8,655 bases of DNA from Candidatus Fermentibacterota bacterium (GCA_022703195.1 JAKLEF010000074.1:1-8655), one strand, 5' to 3'; numbered from the stretch's first letter, positions 1 to 6,528 are shown. The notes: generated by a model not told the origin, from the letters alone. A program made the numbers and translations.

Positions 1-959
1 ATCCGGAGGCCTTCGAGCCGCTGATCTCGAACCAGCCCTCGCTCCGGAAGATCTTCCTCAGGGCGGAGATGATCGCAGCGGGCGACTCGCCCGTCCTGAT
101 CCACGGCGAGCACGGGACGGGCAAGGAGGCTCTGGCCAGGGCGATCCACAGGGCCAGCAGGCGGAGGGAGGGCCCCTTCACCGCCTTCGATGCGGCCGCG
201 GTACCTTCGGAAGCGCTGCCCGGAGAGCTCTTCGGGATGGTGAGGGACTTCAGCGGCAGCCAGGACGACAGGCCCGGCTTCCTCGAGGCGGCCTCCGGGG
301 GAACCCTCTTCCTCGACAGCATCGAGCTCCTGTCCCCGCAGGTGCAGACCCGCCTGCGCAGGGTCATGCAGAACGGCGAGTTCTACAGGGAGAGATCGGC
401 GGAGATCAGGACGATCGACCTCAGGCTTGTCGTCTCGACCGCGGTCGATCTCGACTCTGACGAGTACAGGGAGTCGTTCTCGCGGGATCTGCTGTACCAC
501 CTCATGGTGAACTCGCTCGAGATACCGCCCCTGAAGGAGCACCCCTCGGACATCCCGCCCCTCGCCGGGCACTTCGCGAGGCAGGCGGCCGAGAGGGCCG
601 GGAGGGCTCCGGTGAACCTGTCGGCCCCTCTGCTGGCGGCGCTCTCCCAGTACGACTTTCCCGGCAACGTCGAGGAGCTCGAGTCCATCGTCGGGCACTG
701 CATCCTGAACACCCGGCCCGGCATCGAACCGGGGCCGGAGAGCCTCCCGCCGTTCACGCTGGTGAGGATGATGGGCGCGGGTGCGCGCACATCGTTCGTC
801 CCCTCGAGGCTCGACGAAGTCATTTCACAGTACGTGGCCCGGACGCTCGCGCATTTCGGCGGCGACGCGGAGCAGGCGTCGGCGGCGCTCGGACTGACGG
901 TCGAGGAACTCGGCAGACTGCTCGCGAACGGCGGGGGGGAGCCGGTCACTCCCCCCTGA
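1..959 (+). CDS. Sigma-54-activator-type AAA+ protein with degenerate catalytic motifs (5' end outside window)
   Basis: The reading frame is open from position 3, so the true start lies upstream; ATG 69 is internal because homology begins before it. Family members are bacterial enhancer-binding proteins that use ATP to remodel sigma-54 RNA polymerase. Seen here: an intact Walker A (GEHGTGKE, 105-128); an ELFG stretch followed by RDFSGS where GAFTGA is expected (243-260); Walker B GGTLFLDSI with Ser (318-320) in place of the usual Glu; an arginine-finger stretch FSRDLLYHL (477-503) where FRxDLYYRL is usual; and a sensor II stretch PGNVEEL with Glu (672-674) in place of Arg. The C-terminus (about 800-935) resembles a Fis-type helix-turn-helix. 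Inference: it may bind ATP and DNA but hydrolyse ATP poorly and contact sigma-54 weakly or not at all. The N-terminal sensory domain, if any, is not visible. Family assignment is firm; activity is doubtful. Confidence 0.9.
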   Translation, partial: PEAFEPLISNQPSLRKIFLRAEMIAAGDSPVLIHGEHGTGKEALARAIHRASRRREGPFTAFDAAAVPSEALPGELFGMVRDFSGSQDDRPGFLEAASGGTLFLDSIELLSPQVQTRLRRVMQNGEFYRERSAEIRTIDLRLVVSTAVDLDSDEYRESFSRDLLYHLMVNSLEIPPLKEHPSDIPPLAGHFARQAAERAGRAPVNLSAPLLAALSQYDFPGNVEELESIVGHCILNTRPGIEPGPESLPPFTLVRMMGAGARTSFVPSRLDEVISQYVARTLAHFGGDAEQASAALGLTVEELGRLLANGGGEPVTPP

Positions 960-982
960 ACGCGATCTCAGTGACGCACAGG
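946..982. repeat. Imperfect direct repeat, copy 1 of 2 (37 bp)
   Basis: This copy begins TCACTCCCCCCTGAACGCGA and matches 1032-1068 at 30 of 37 positions with no gaps. It spans the 3' end of the AAA+ gene and the start of the gap that follows. Its origin is explained under the paralogue relic. Confidence 0.85.
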
Positions 983-990
983 GACAAATC
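946..990 (-). pseudogene. C-terminal relic of a lost paralogue of the HEWG-motif gene
   Basis: Read on the minus strand, this stretch encodes ADLSLCVTEIAFRGE followed by TGA. The intact neighbouring gene ends RFILCVSEIAFRRE followed by TGA. Over 37 aligned bases I count 30 identities without gaps. The seven differences are mostly silent or conservative: Leu and Val third-base changes, Arg CGC against AGG, Ser against Thr, and one Arg-to-Gly change. That pattern points to two once-functional coding copies, not a recent duplication. Upstream of about 990 the similarity fades and I see no further gene remains. The relic stop overlaps the last codons of the convergent AAA+ gene. The two stops are 86 bp apart, so the relic is out of frame with the intact gene and is not a read-through extension of it. 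Confidence 0.6.
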
Positions 991-1031
991 CGCCCGCAGA
1001 GCTGACGTGGAGCCTGAGGGACGCCCGGACT

Positions 1032-1068
1032 TCACTCCCTGCGGAACGCGATCTCTGAAACGCAGAGG
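1032..1068. repeat. Imperfect direct repeat, copy 2 of 2 (37 bp)
   Basis: This copy begins TCACTCCCTGCGGAACGCGA and contains the stop codon and last eleven codons of the minus-strand HEWG-motif gene. It lies 86 bp downstream of copy 1 on the plus strand. Confidence 0.85.
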
Positions 1069-1967
1069 ATGAACCTGTCGTACTCCACAGTGAAGCCTTC
1101 ATCCGTCTCGAGTTCGAGCCTGCTGATGCCCTCGAGGATCGATTCCGGCACGCGATAGACCACCAGGGCCCTCCCCGACTCCGGAGAAGGCAGGCCGTCC
1201 ACGGTGAGCGTCCTGCGCCAAGAACCCCAGAGGGCGTCTACCTCTTCGACGTCGACGATGTCGCGGGACCATCCGTAGAGGAACGGCAGCAGATCCCCGC
1301 TCACCAGGGCCGAGTTCCTCATCAGCTCGACGGGGTTCTCGAGAACCGAGGCATTCACCGGCATGACCGTCAGCCCGGCGCAGGACGGGATCAGCAGGGC
1401 CACCGGCATGTCCTCGAAGCCCTCGGCAACGTCGACGCCGACCTCCGCCGGCTGCAGGGGCAGCAGGCCGGGGTCGACGGTGCACTCGTAGTAGAGGAGC
1501 TTGTCCACGTATCCCTCGCCGGTCACGAGGGTCATGCTCTGCGGAACGCGCCATCCGGTGGCGTCCCAGCCGTCTATCGTGGAGGGATGGACCCTGCCCG
1601 CCAGCACGTCACCGGGCGCGGAGTCCCTCTCCGCCCAGTCCGCCGTGATCCGCCAGGTGGCGGGACCCGAGGAGGGAACAGGCCAGGTGGTGGTGATCTC
1701 GCCGGATACGGCCTCGACGGTGAAGCGGCCCGTGAAGGGAGGGCCGTAGAAGTACACGACCGGCGCCCTGTCCACGAGGACGTCTCCGGGCATGTAGAGG
1801 GTGGACGGGTCGGCCTCCCCCGCCGGGTGGGCGGCCATGACCGCTCCCTGTCCTCCCGTGGTTATCACGCCCCATTCGTGGACTTCGACAACCGGCATCT
1901 CGCGGCCCTCCGCCGCGGGCTGCGCGGTCAGCAGTGCTGCCGCCATGAGAACGAGGATGTGGATCAC
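1032..1967 (-). CDS. Secreted HEWG-motif protein of unknown function
   Basis: The protein is 311 residues and starts at GTG. A GGAGGT ribosome binding site 5 nt upstream decides this start. The N-terminus (about residues 1-19, rich in Leu and Ala, then QPAAEG) reads as a signal peptide with little basic charge, so export is predicted. Soon after comes VVEVHEWGVITTGG and later APVVYFYGPPF. From memory, VHEWG near the N-terminus with a PVIYFY-like motif marks a family of uncharacterised exported proteins found in several bacterial phyla, usually longer than this one. I know of no established function. No transmembrane segment follows the signal, and three cysteines are present but no metal-binding cluster is obvious. 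It lies 46 bp downstream of the exonuclease III gene on the same strand and is probably cotranscribed with it. Its 3' end has a degraded partner copy beyond the stop. The coding call is firm; function is unknown. Confidence 0.85.
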   Translation of the reverse strand: MIHILVLMAAALLTAQPAAEGREMPVVEVHEWGVITTGGQGAVMAAHPAGEADPSTLYMPGDVLVDRAPVVYFYGPPFTGRFTVEAVSGEITTTWPVPSSGPATWRITADWAERDSAPGDVLAGRVHPSTIDGWDATGWRVPQSMTLVTGEGYVDKLLYYECTVDPGLLPLQPAEVGVDVAEGFEDMPVALLIPSCAGLTVMPVNASVLENPVELMRNSALVSGDLLPFLYGWSRDIVDVEEVDALWGSWRRTLTVDGLPSPESGRALVVYRVPESILEGISRLELETDEGFTVEYDRFILCVSEIAFRRE

Positions 1968-1972
1968 TGGCT

Positions 1973-1978
1973 ACCTCC
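1973..1978 (-). promoter_or_regulatory. Ribosome binding site fixing the GTG start of the HEWG-motif gene
   Basis: On the minus strand this reads GGAGGT, 5 nt before GTG at 1967-1965. An ATG at 1980-1978 is in another frame and overlaps this site, so it is not the start. No clear separate promoter is visible in the 46-bp gap to the upstream gene. Confidence 0.65.
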
Positions 1979-2013
1979 ATGTTCGTCAGACGTTCTACAG
2001 CGTTCCGCGGTCA

Positions 2014-2799
2014 CTATTCCGTGCCGGGCAGATCGAATACCGCGACCACCGGCGCATGGTCGGAAGGCTTCTCCCAACCCCTGGGCTCCCTGTCTATCCC
2101 GCACGAGACGGCGGCTCCGGCGAGGTCCTGCGAGGCCAGCACGTGGTCCAGCCTCATGCCGATGTTCCTGCGGAAGGATCCCTCCCTGTAGTCCCACCAG
2201 CTGAAGGCCCTGCCCGCCGGGTTGAACATCCTGAAGAGGTCGGTGAGGCCGGCGTCGAGTATGCCCCCGAACCTGGCCCTCTCTTCCGGGTGGAAGCAGA
2301 TGTGCCCGTCCATGGCGACGGGATCGTCGACATCCTCGTCTCCGGGAGCCACATTGAAGTCGCCGGCCATCAGGAATGGGCCTCTCCGGGCCTCCTCCGA
2401 GGCCTCGAGCGCGAGCTCGCCGAGGAAGGCTAGCTTGTCGGCGAATCGGGCCAGCGACGGGTCACCGCCGTTGGGGACATAGACCGACATCACCGTGATC
2501 CCGGCGGTCCTTGCGAGCAGTACGCGCTTCTGGTCGTCGAGGAACCGCGACGCGAGCCCCGTCCGTATCACTTCGAGCCCGTGCCGTGATGCGACCGCCA
2601 CGCCGTTGAGGGTCTTCTGCCCCGAGGAGGCCGTGTCGTAGCCCCGCTCCCTGAAGGGTTCGACGGGGAAGAGGGAGTCGACCACCTTGGTCTCCTGCAT
2701 GAGGAGGACGTCGGGGCGCCTGGAGTCGATCCAGGAGAGCACCTGTTCCATCCTGGCCCTTATGGAGTTGACGTTCCAGGTCGCCACCGTCAGTCCCAT
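2014..2799 (-). CDS. xth: Exodeoxyribonuclease III (AP endonuclease family)
   Basis: The 261-residue protein is close in length to the E. coli enzyme (about 268). The family removes nucleotides 3' to 5' from duplex DNA and cleaves at abasic sites during base excision repair in the cytoplasm. All expected motifs are in order: WNVNSIRAR (8-16), QETK with the metal-binding Glu36, YVPNGG, GDFNVAP with the catalytic Asp and Asn, a WWDYR stretch, GMRLDHVLAS and KPSDHAPV with the final Asp-His pair. The ATG start is supported by AAGGAG 5 nt upstream. It is the first gene of a likely two-gene minus-strand unit with the HEWG-motif gene, and it is divergent from the glycosyltransferase gene. Nothing is missing; I expect an active enzyme. 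Confidence 0.96.
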   Translation of the reverse strand: MGLTVATWNVNSIRARMEQVLSWIDSRRPDVLLMQETKVVDSLFPVEPFRERGYDTASSGQKTLNGVAVASRHGLEVIRTGLASRFLDDQKRVLLARTAGITVMSVYVPNGGDPSLARFADKLAFLGELALEASEEARRGPFLMAGDFNVAPGDEDVDDPVAMDGHICFHPEERARFGGILDAGLTDLFRMFNPAGRAFSWWDYREGSFRRNIGMRLDHVLASQDLAGAAVSCGIDREPRGWEKPSDHAPVVAVFDLPGTE

Positions 2800-2804
2800 C
2801 CCGT

Positions 2805-2827
2805 CTCCTTCCGCTCAGCCGACTATA
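2805..2827 (-). promoter_or_regulatory. Likely promoter -10 and ribosome binding site of the exonuclease III gene
   Basis: Reading the minus strand, TATAGT (2827-2822) is a good -10 element. The transcript would start near 2815, giving a leader of about 15 nt that carries AAGGAG (2810-2805), placed 5 nt before the ATG. No recognisable -35 hexamer occurs at normal spacing; that position falls in the palindrome at 2846-2861. Confidence 0.5.
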
Positions 2828-2845
2828 ACCATCGCGGATTCCCCC

Positions 2846-2861
2846 GCCCGGTGCACCGGGC
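2846..2861. promoter_or_regulatory. Perfect 16-bp palindrome, candidate operator between divergent genes
   Basis: The sequence GCCCGGTGCACCGGGC is a perfect inverted repeat with no spacer. It sits in the 97-bp gap between the exonuclease III and glycosyltransferase genes, near the -35 position of both proposed promoters. A dimeric repressor or activator could control both genes from here. That role is inferred from position and symmetry; no regulator gene is adjacent. It lacks a following T-run, so a terminator is unlikely. Confidence 0.45.
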
Positions 2862-2884
2862 TGCCCTGCCTCCCCCCCCGCCTG

Positions 2885-2890
2885 TATGTT
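2885..2890 (+). promoter_or_regulatory. Possible -10 element for a leaderless glycosyltransferase transcript
   Basis: TATGTT lies 6 nt before the proposed ATG at 2897, so transcription would begin at or next to the start codon. No Shine-Dalgarno sequence precedes either ATG 2897 or ATG 2906; the upstream sequence is C-rich. The arrangement matches that upstream of the LarA gene. The -10 match is moderate. Confidence 0.4.
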
Positions 2891-2896
2891 CCGCCC

Positions 2897-4534
2897 ATGC
2901 CTGAGATGTCCTTGAGGAACGAAGTCCTGACGGCGGCTGTTGTCCTGGCCCTGGCCGCCCTCGTGCGAACCGGCGTTGCGGCGAGGAACCCGATGCCCGC
3001 CGGGGATGGCGTGGCCTCCGAGCTCGAGATGGCCAGGAACCTGCTCGACGGAAGGGGATGGTCCACTCAGAGGAAGTGGACCCTCTACGATCCCTCGATG
3101 GCCTCGCTGAGGCCGGAGGGGAACAGGCAGCCGGCCATGTCGACCCTTCTGGCGCTGGCCTTCCTGACGGCGGGGGTCTCCTTCCGCACCGCCCAGGTCG
3201 TCTCCCTTCTCCTGGGGATCGGGGCGCTGCTCGCGGCATGGTGGTGGGCCAGGAGGACGTTCGGCCGCGCCGCTGCACTCGCTTCGCTTGCGTGGCTCTC
3301 GCTCGATCCGGCCATGGTCTGGTTCTCCACCCAGCCCGACAGCCTCCTCCTCTTCACTGCGCTGTTCTTCGTGATACTGGCCAGCTTCTCGGGCTCTGAG
3401 CCCACGATCAGGATCTCCGTCCTGGCGGGCCTCCTGTCGGGTGTCTCCTACCTGGCGAGGACGCAGGGGCTCGTGCTCGGCATGTCTCTCGGCCTGTGGG
3501 TGCTGCTGCGGGGAGGCAGGGGCAGGCTTGCCAGGGCGTCGGTCTTCGCCTGCGCCTTCCTGGCCGTGGCACTGCCGTGGTTCCTCCGCAACGCCGATGC
3601 TTTCGGATCTCCCCTCTACTCGCAGAACGGCCAGTTCCTCCTCAACGAGAACCACTGGGCGGCCTGGGAGGTGCGCGACACGGCGCCGGACCCTTGGGAC
3701 ATGCTCAGGCACGGCGGCGTCCCTGCCGTGGCCCGGGCTCTGGCCGCAGGAGTGTTCAGGGTGATCGAGCCCCTGACGATCGGCACTCTGCACAGGGGAG
3801 AGGTGTTCGGCTGGCCCCCGCTCGTCCTCTTCACCGCATGCGCCCTGCTCGCGCTTCGCACGCGCGGGACAAGGAGGCTGATGACGCTCCCGGCCTTCGC
3901 CTCCGTCCCGATGGCAGCGAGCCTGGTTCTGCACGAGCATGCCGCCAGGTACCTGCTGTTCCTGACTACGATCGTGATCTGCCTGGGTATCGCCGGTGCC
4001 GTGGAGCTGACCGGCACCCTCGGACCCGGGCGCCGGTGGCGGACCGCCCTGGCGGCCCTGGCCGCGCTGCTGCTTGTCCGCCCTGCGGCGGCCCTCCTGG
4101 GGAGCGACACGCGCGCCCGCGCCGCCGAGGCGGCGGAGATGTCCCGGTGGATATCGGAGAACACGGAGCCGGACGACTGGGTCGTCACGTTCCCCGGCGT
4201 AGAGCTGATGATCTGGGATTACAGGAGACCGACCCTCACGATGCCGAACGACTACGAGATGCTGCTCTGGCCATGCCTCGAGGAGCACGGCGTTCGCTAC
4301 GTGGTGGTCGATCCCGACTTGCCCGTGATGCGCCCGCGCCTCTCTTCGAGATGGAGGATGGCCCCGGACGGATCGGGCTGGGAGGTCGTCGATCCGCCCC
4401 CGTTCCTGACGGAGGTCCACCGGAGCCGGTCTGGGCGGACGCTGGTCTATGAGTGGACCGGGAGCGTGCCCGAGGGCTTCATGTACGAGGAGAACCTGCC
4501 GAGGGACAACTGCAGGGCGCTGCCGCCGGGATAG
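2897..4534 (+). CDS. Membrane glycosyltransferase, GT39/PMT_2 type
   Basis: The protein is 545 residues from ATG 2897 (MPEM...; ATG 2906 is an alternative). The frame stays open further upstream, but that part is antisense to the exonuclease gene and is not used. Family members are GT-C enzymes that move a sugar from a polyprenyl-phosphate carrier to a lipid or protein on the outer side of the inner membrane. Seen here: a first hydrophobic segment (about 10-28); an outer loop with GDGVASELEMARNLL, whose Asp37 is the likely catalytic acid; an RQPAMS stretch in place of the usual R-P-G motif; PWFLRN then FGSP (227-239), typical of this family; roughly 11-12 hydrophobic segments; and a soluble C-terminal domain from about 414 with SRWISENTEPDDWV and VRYVVVD. 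Sugar and acceptor cannot be read from sequence. It is divergent from xth and convergent with the Tim44-like gene, 6 bp apart. Confidence 0.85.
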   Translation: MPEMSLRNEVLTAAVVLALAALVRTGVAARNPMPAGDGVASELEMARNLLDGRGWSTQRKWTLYDPSMASLRPEGNRQPAMSTLLALAFLTAGVSFRTAQVVSLLLGIGALLAAWWWARRTFGRAAALASLAWLSLDPAMVWFSTQPDSLLLFTALFFVILASFSGSEPTIRISVLAGLLSGVSYLARTQGLVLGMSLGLWVLLRGGRGRLARASVFACAFLAVALPWFLRNADAFGSPLYSQNGQFLLNENHWAAWEVRDTAPDPWDMLRHGGVPAVARALAAGVFRVIEPLTIGTLHRGEVFGWPPLVLFTACALLALRTRGTRRLMTLPAFASVPMAASLVLHEHAARYLLFLTTIVICLGIAGAVELTGTLGPGRRWRTALAALAALLLVRPAAALLGSDTRARAAEAAEMSRWISENTEPDDWVVTFPGVELMIWDYRRPTLTMPNDYEMLLWPCLEEHGVRYVVVDPDLPVMRPRLSSRWRMAPDGSGWEVVDPPPFLTEVHRSRSGRTLVYEWTGSVPEGFMYEENLPRDNCRALPPG

Positions 4535-4540
4535 GGAGGC

Positions 4541-6436
4541 TCAGCCCAGCACGCGCCTGGCCTGCCTGTAGAGCTGTTCCCTCTGGGCCGCGATGATCTG
4601 CATCACGTCGGCCCTCGTCATGCCGGCGGCCTCTCCGAAGCCGGCCAGCATCTCCACCTCTCCGTCCGTCATCCTGCCGTCGGCCAGCACCATCCTGGCC
4701 ATGGCCCCCGCCAGCTCCACCGACTCCTCCCGGGTCGAGGGCGCAGGTATGGTCTGCTCGCCCGCACGGACGGACGCGATGATCTCCGCCACGGCTGACT
4801 GCGCTATGCCGCGGTCGCGGGCGAAGTCGCCCAGGAGCTTCTCCTCGGCGGGGTCGATCACCCCGTCTGCGAACATGACGCCTGCCATCGCACCCATCAG
4901 CAGGTCCGGCGGGACCAGGGAGGCCCTGGAGAAGGCTTCCACGGCGGAAGGCCTCATGGCGGAGGCCTCGAACCTCCCGGTCGACGCGAGGACCCAGTCC
5001 TGCGAACCGTCGTTGAGAACCCTGCCGCAGTATTCGCAGTTGCCAGACTCGCCGCCCTCGTAGGGGGCCCCGCATGCCTGGCAGTGAGAGGACAGGAAGG
5101 ACTTCCCTCCCTGGGTGGCCACGCCGTGGTTCCTGACGAGGTGGTAGACGACCGGCCTCACCGTCCTGTCGCCGGCGTTCCTGATCCTGCCGTCGGAGTT
5201 CCTCCGAGCGTTGCGCGCGGACCAGCGTATGAGGACCTCGATGTGATCCTGCCCGCCTTCGGAGCCGGCGGGCTCGATCCGCTGGACCTCGACCGCCCCC
5301 ACCGCTGCGTCCTTGAAGAAGAGCCACCAGCCGTCCTCCGTCGAGAGGCGCATGCTCTCGGAGAAGGACTGGCGGAAGGACTGCAGGGAAACCTTGGAGA
5401 GCGGCCCCGGGTCGCCCTCGAAATGAGCCTTCATGATCCTCCAGAATATCACCGAAGCCCTGTCCTCGATGTGCTGGAGGTTGAAGGCCGGGTCCTTCGC
5501 GAGCATCATGGAGTATCCCGGGATGACCGAGGGGTCGGAGGCCGTGCCCCACTCGGCCGACTGCGTGATCTCGGCCAGGACCCAGTCGTATTCGCCGCTG
5601 GTGACGACCGAATCGCAGTTGTCGCAGGTACCGGCGTCGCTCAGCGAGAGGGGCGCCCCGCAGTTGGGGCAGAAGCCCTCGAGCAGCCCGCCCGAGGCCA
5701 GCGTGACCGCACCGGGCTTCCTCAGGAAGCTCCAGTACTCGGTGAACTGGTCGGAGCCGTTCTCGCGGAGGACCTTCCCGCTCGATGCGTCGAGGTCCCT
5801 GTCCCTCCCGCGCGCCGTTATCTCTACGTGGATGCAGTCGAATACGGCGTCCGAATCGATCGCGACTATCCGCGAACTCACGATCGCGGCATTCTCGAGG
5901 ACGTTGCGCACGCCTTCCTCGCGCAGCATGGCGGCCTGCATCGAGAACCGCTCCCTGACGCCGTCCGAGAGGAACCTGAGCACGCCCGTGAAGTCCTGGG
6001 CCGACCAGGCCGCCTGCACTTCGAGGAAGCCCTTCCCGGCCTTCCTCAGGAAGGCGTCGGGATCGAAGGCTGGATCGCGCCTGCGGAGGGCTTCGAGCCG
6101 CTGCGAGAGATCCTCCTGGCGGCGCACCGCGGCTGCCCTGCCGGCCCTCTCGATGGTGCGGTACTGGTTGCCGGTGCGCGCGGCCCGGCCCATCCTCGAG
6201 ACGGCTATGACCCCGACCACCAGCAGGGGCACGCCGATCAGGGGCTGTCTGAAGGCGAGCTGGACGAGCCAGAACACGAGGTAGCCCAGGCCGTCGCCGC
6301 CTCCGCCCCCCCCTCCTCCTCCATCGCCTCCGAAGCTCTGGCCGCCCCCCGCCCTTGCGTAGGCGGGTGACGGCAGCACGGCGAGAAGGGTCAGCATTGC
6401 TGCGAGCAGGATGATCCGGGCGGTGTGCGACTTCAT
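4541..6436 (-). CDS. Membrane-anchored Tim44-like / zinc ribbon / TerB-like protein
   Basis: The 631-residue protein starts at ATG 6436 with GGAGGG 7 nt upstream. In order: a signal peptide (1-27, ending PAYA); a glycine-rich stretch with nine glycines in a row (39-47); a transmembrane region (about 50-80) followed by basic residues, placing the rest in the cytoplasm; Tim44-like module 1 (about 120-250); zinc ribbon 1 (CPNC 256-259, CDNC 271-274); Tim44-like module 2 (about 315-448); zinc ribbon 2 (CQAC 452-455, CEYC 467-470); and two TerB-like helical repeats (about 510-631), each with an ADG...E signature. The modules start alike (DPAFD / DPAFN) and each ribbon is followed by DWVLA, so the unit was duplicated internally. 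Tim44-like domains bind membranes or proteins; bacterial members with Gly-rich N-termini are common but poorly understood. A role in envelope protein handling or stress is inference. It stands alone on its strand. Confidence 0.85.
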   Translation of the reverse strand: MKSHTARIILLAAMLTLLAVLPSPAYARAGGGQSFGGDGGGGGGGGGDGLGYLVFWLVQLAFRQPLIGVPLLVVGVIAVSRMGRAARTGNQYRTIERAGRAAAVRRQEDLSQRLEALRRRDPAFDPDAFLRKAGKGFLEVQAAWSAQDFTGVLRFLSDGVRERFSMQAAMLREEGVRNVLENAAIVSSRIVAIDSDAVFDCIHVEITARGRDRDLDASSGKVLRENGSDQFTEYWSFLRKPGAVTLASGGLLEGFCPNCGAPLSLSDAGTCDNCDSVVTSGEYDWVLAEITQSAEWGTASDPSVIPGYSMMLAKDPAFNLQHIEDRASVIFWRIMKAHFEGDPGPLSKVSLQSFRQSFSESMRLSTEDGWWLFFKDAAVGAVEVQRIEPAGSEGGQDHIEVLIRWSARNARRNSDGRIRNAGDRTVRPVVYHLVRNHGVATQGGKSFLSSHCQACGAPYEGGESGNCEYCGRVLNDGSQDWVLASTGRFEASAMRPSAVEAFSRASLVPPDLLMGAMAGVMFADGVIDPAEEKLLGDFARDRGIAQSAVAEIIASVRAGEQTIPAPSTREESVELAGAMARMVLADGRMTDGEVEMLAGFGEAAGMTRADVMQIIAAQREQLYRQARRVLG

Positions 6437-6457
6437 GTGTGTTCCCTCCGGAGCGTG

Positions 6458-6486
6458 AAGCTAGCGGAGGCACGGCGTGCTGTCCA
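6458..6486 (-). promoter_or_regulatory. Possible promoter of the Tim44-like gene
   Basis: On the minus strand TGGACA (6486-6481) matches the -35 consensus at five of six bases. It is followed after 17 bp by TAGCTT (6463-6458), a weak -10. The leader would be about 15 nt and include GGAGGG. A short inverted repeat, GCACG-G-CGTGC (6470-6480), lies in the spacer and could be an operator, but is short enough to arise by chance. Confidence 0.35.
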
Positions 6487-6512
6487 TATCCACTAGTCCG
6501 CATTCCCCTCCC

Positions 6513-6521
6513 TGCTATAAT
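6513..6521 (+). promoter_or_regulatory. Extended -10 promoter of the LarA gene, probably leaderless
   Basis: TGCTATAAT is a perfect extended -10 (TGN plus TATAAT). The hexamer ends 7 nt before ATG 6529, so transcription should begin at the start codon and leave no leader. No Shine-Dalgarno is present and no good -35 is seen at 16-18 bp, which fits an extended -10 promoter. It supports ATG 6529 over an upstream start at 6439 in the same frame. Confidence 0.6.
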
Positions 6522-6528
6522 CACGCCT

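Noticed and set aside
960..1031. A shared terminator between the convergent AAA+ and HEWG-motif genes
   Set aside because: I found no stable inverted repeat followed by a T-run on either strand; the stretch is better explained in part by the paralogue relic.
2872..2879. Run of eight C bases as a phase-variable tract
   Set aside because: It lies upstream of the -10 in a generally C-rich gap; nothing shows variability, and one sequence cannot demonstrate it.
2687..2896. An upstream in-frame extension of the glycosyltransferase to ATG 2687
   Set aside because: It would run antisense through the exonuclease III gene and across the promoter region, and its translation lacks family similarity.
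2462..4420. A 652-codon open frame on the minus strand, and similar long antisense frames at 4479-6650 (-) and 5084-6370 (+)
   Set aside because: They overlap genes with clear family motifs, have low-complexity Arg/Gly/Pro-rich translations with no domain motif, and follow from high GC making stop codons rare.
6299..6331. GC-rich run encoding nine glycines as a DNA repeat
   Set aside because: It is mixed GGA/GGG/GGC codons and fits the Gly-rich linkers common after signal peptides in Tim44-like bacterial proteins, so it is a protein feature, not a tandem DNA repeat.
6439..6528. An upstream in-frame start for the LarA gene at 6439
   Set aside because: It lies across the divergent promoter region, including a perfect TATAAT element, and its translation does not resemble the LarA N-terminus.
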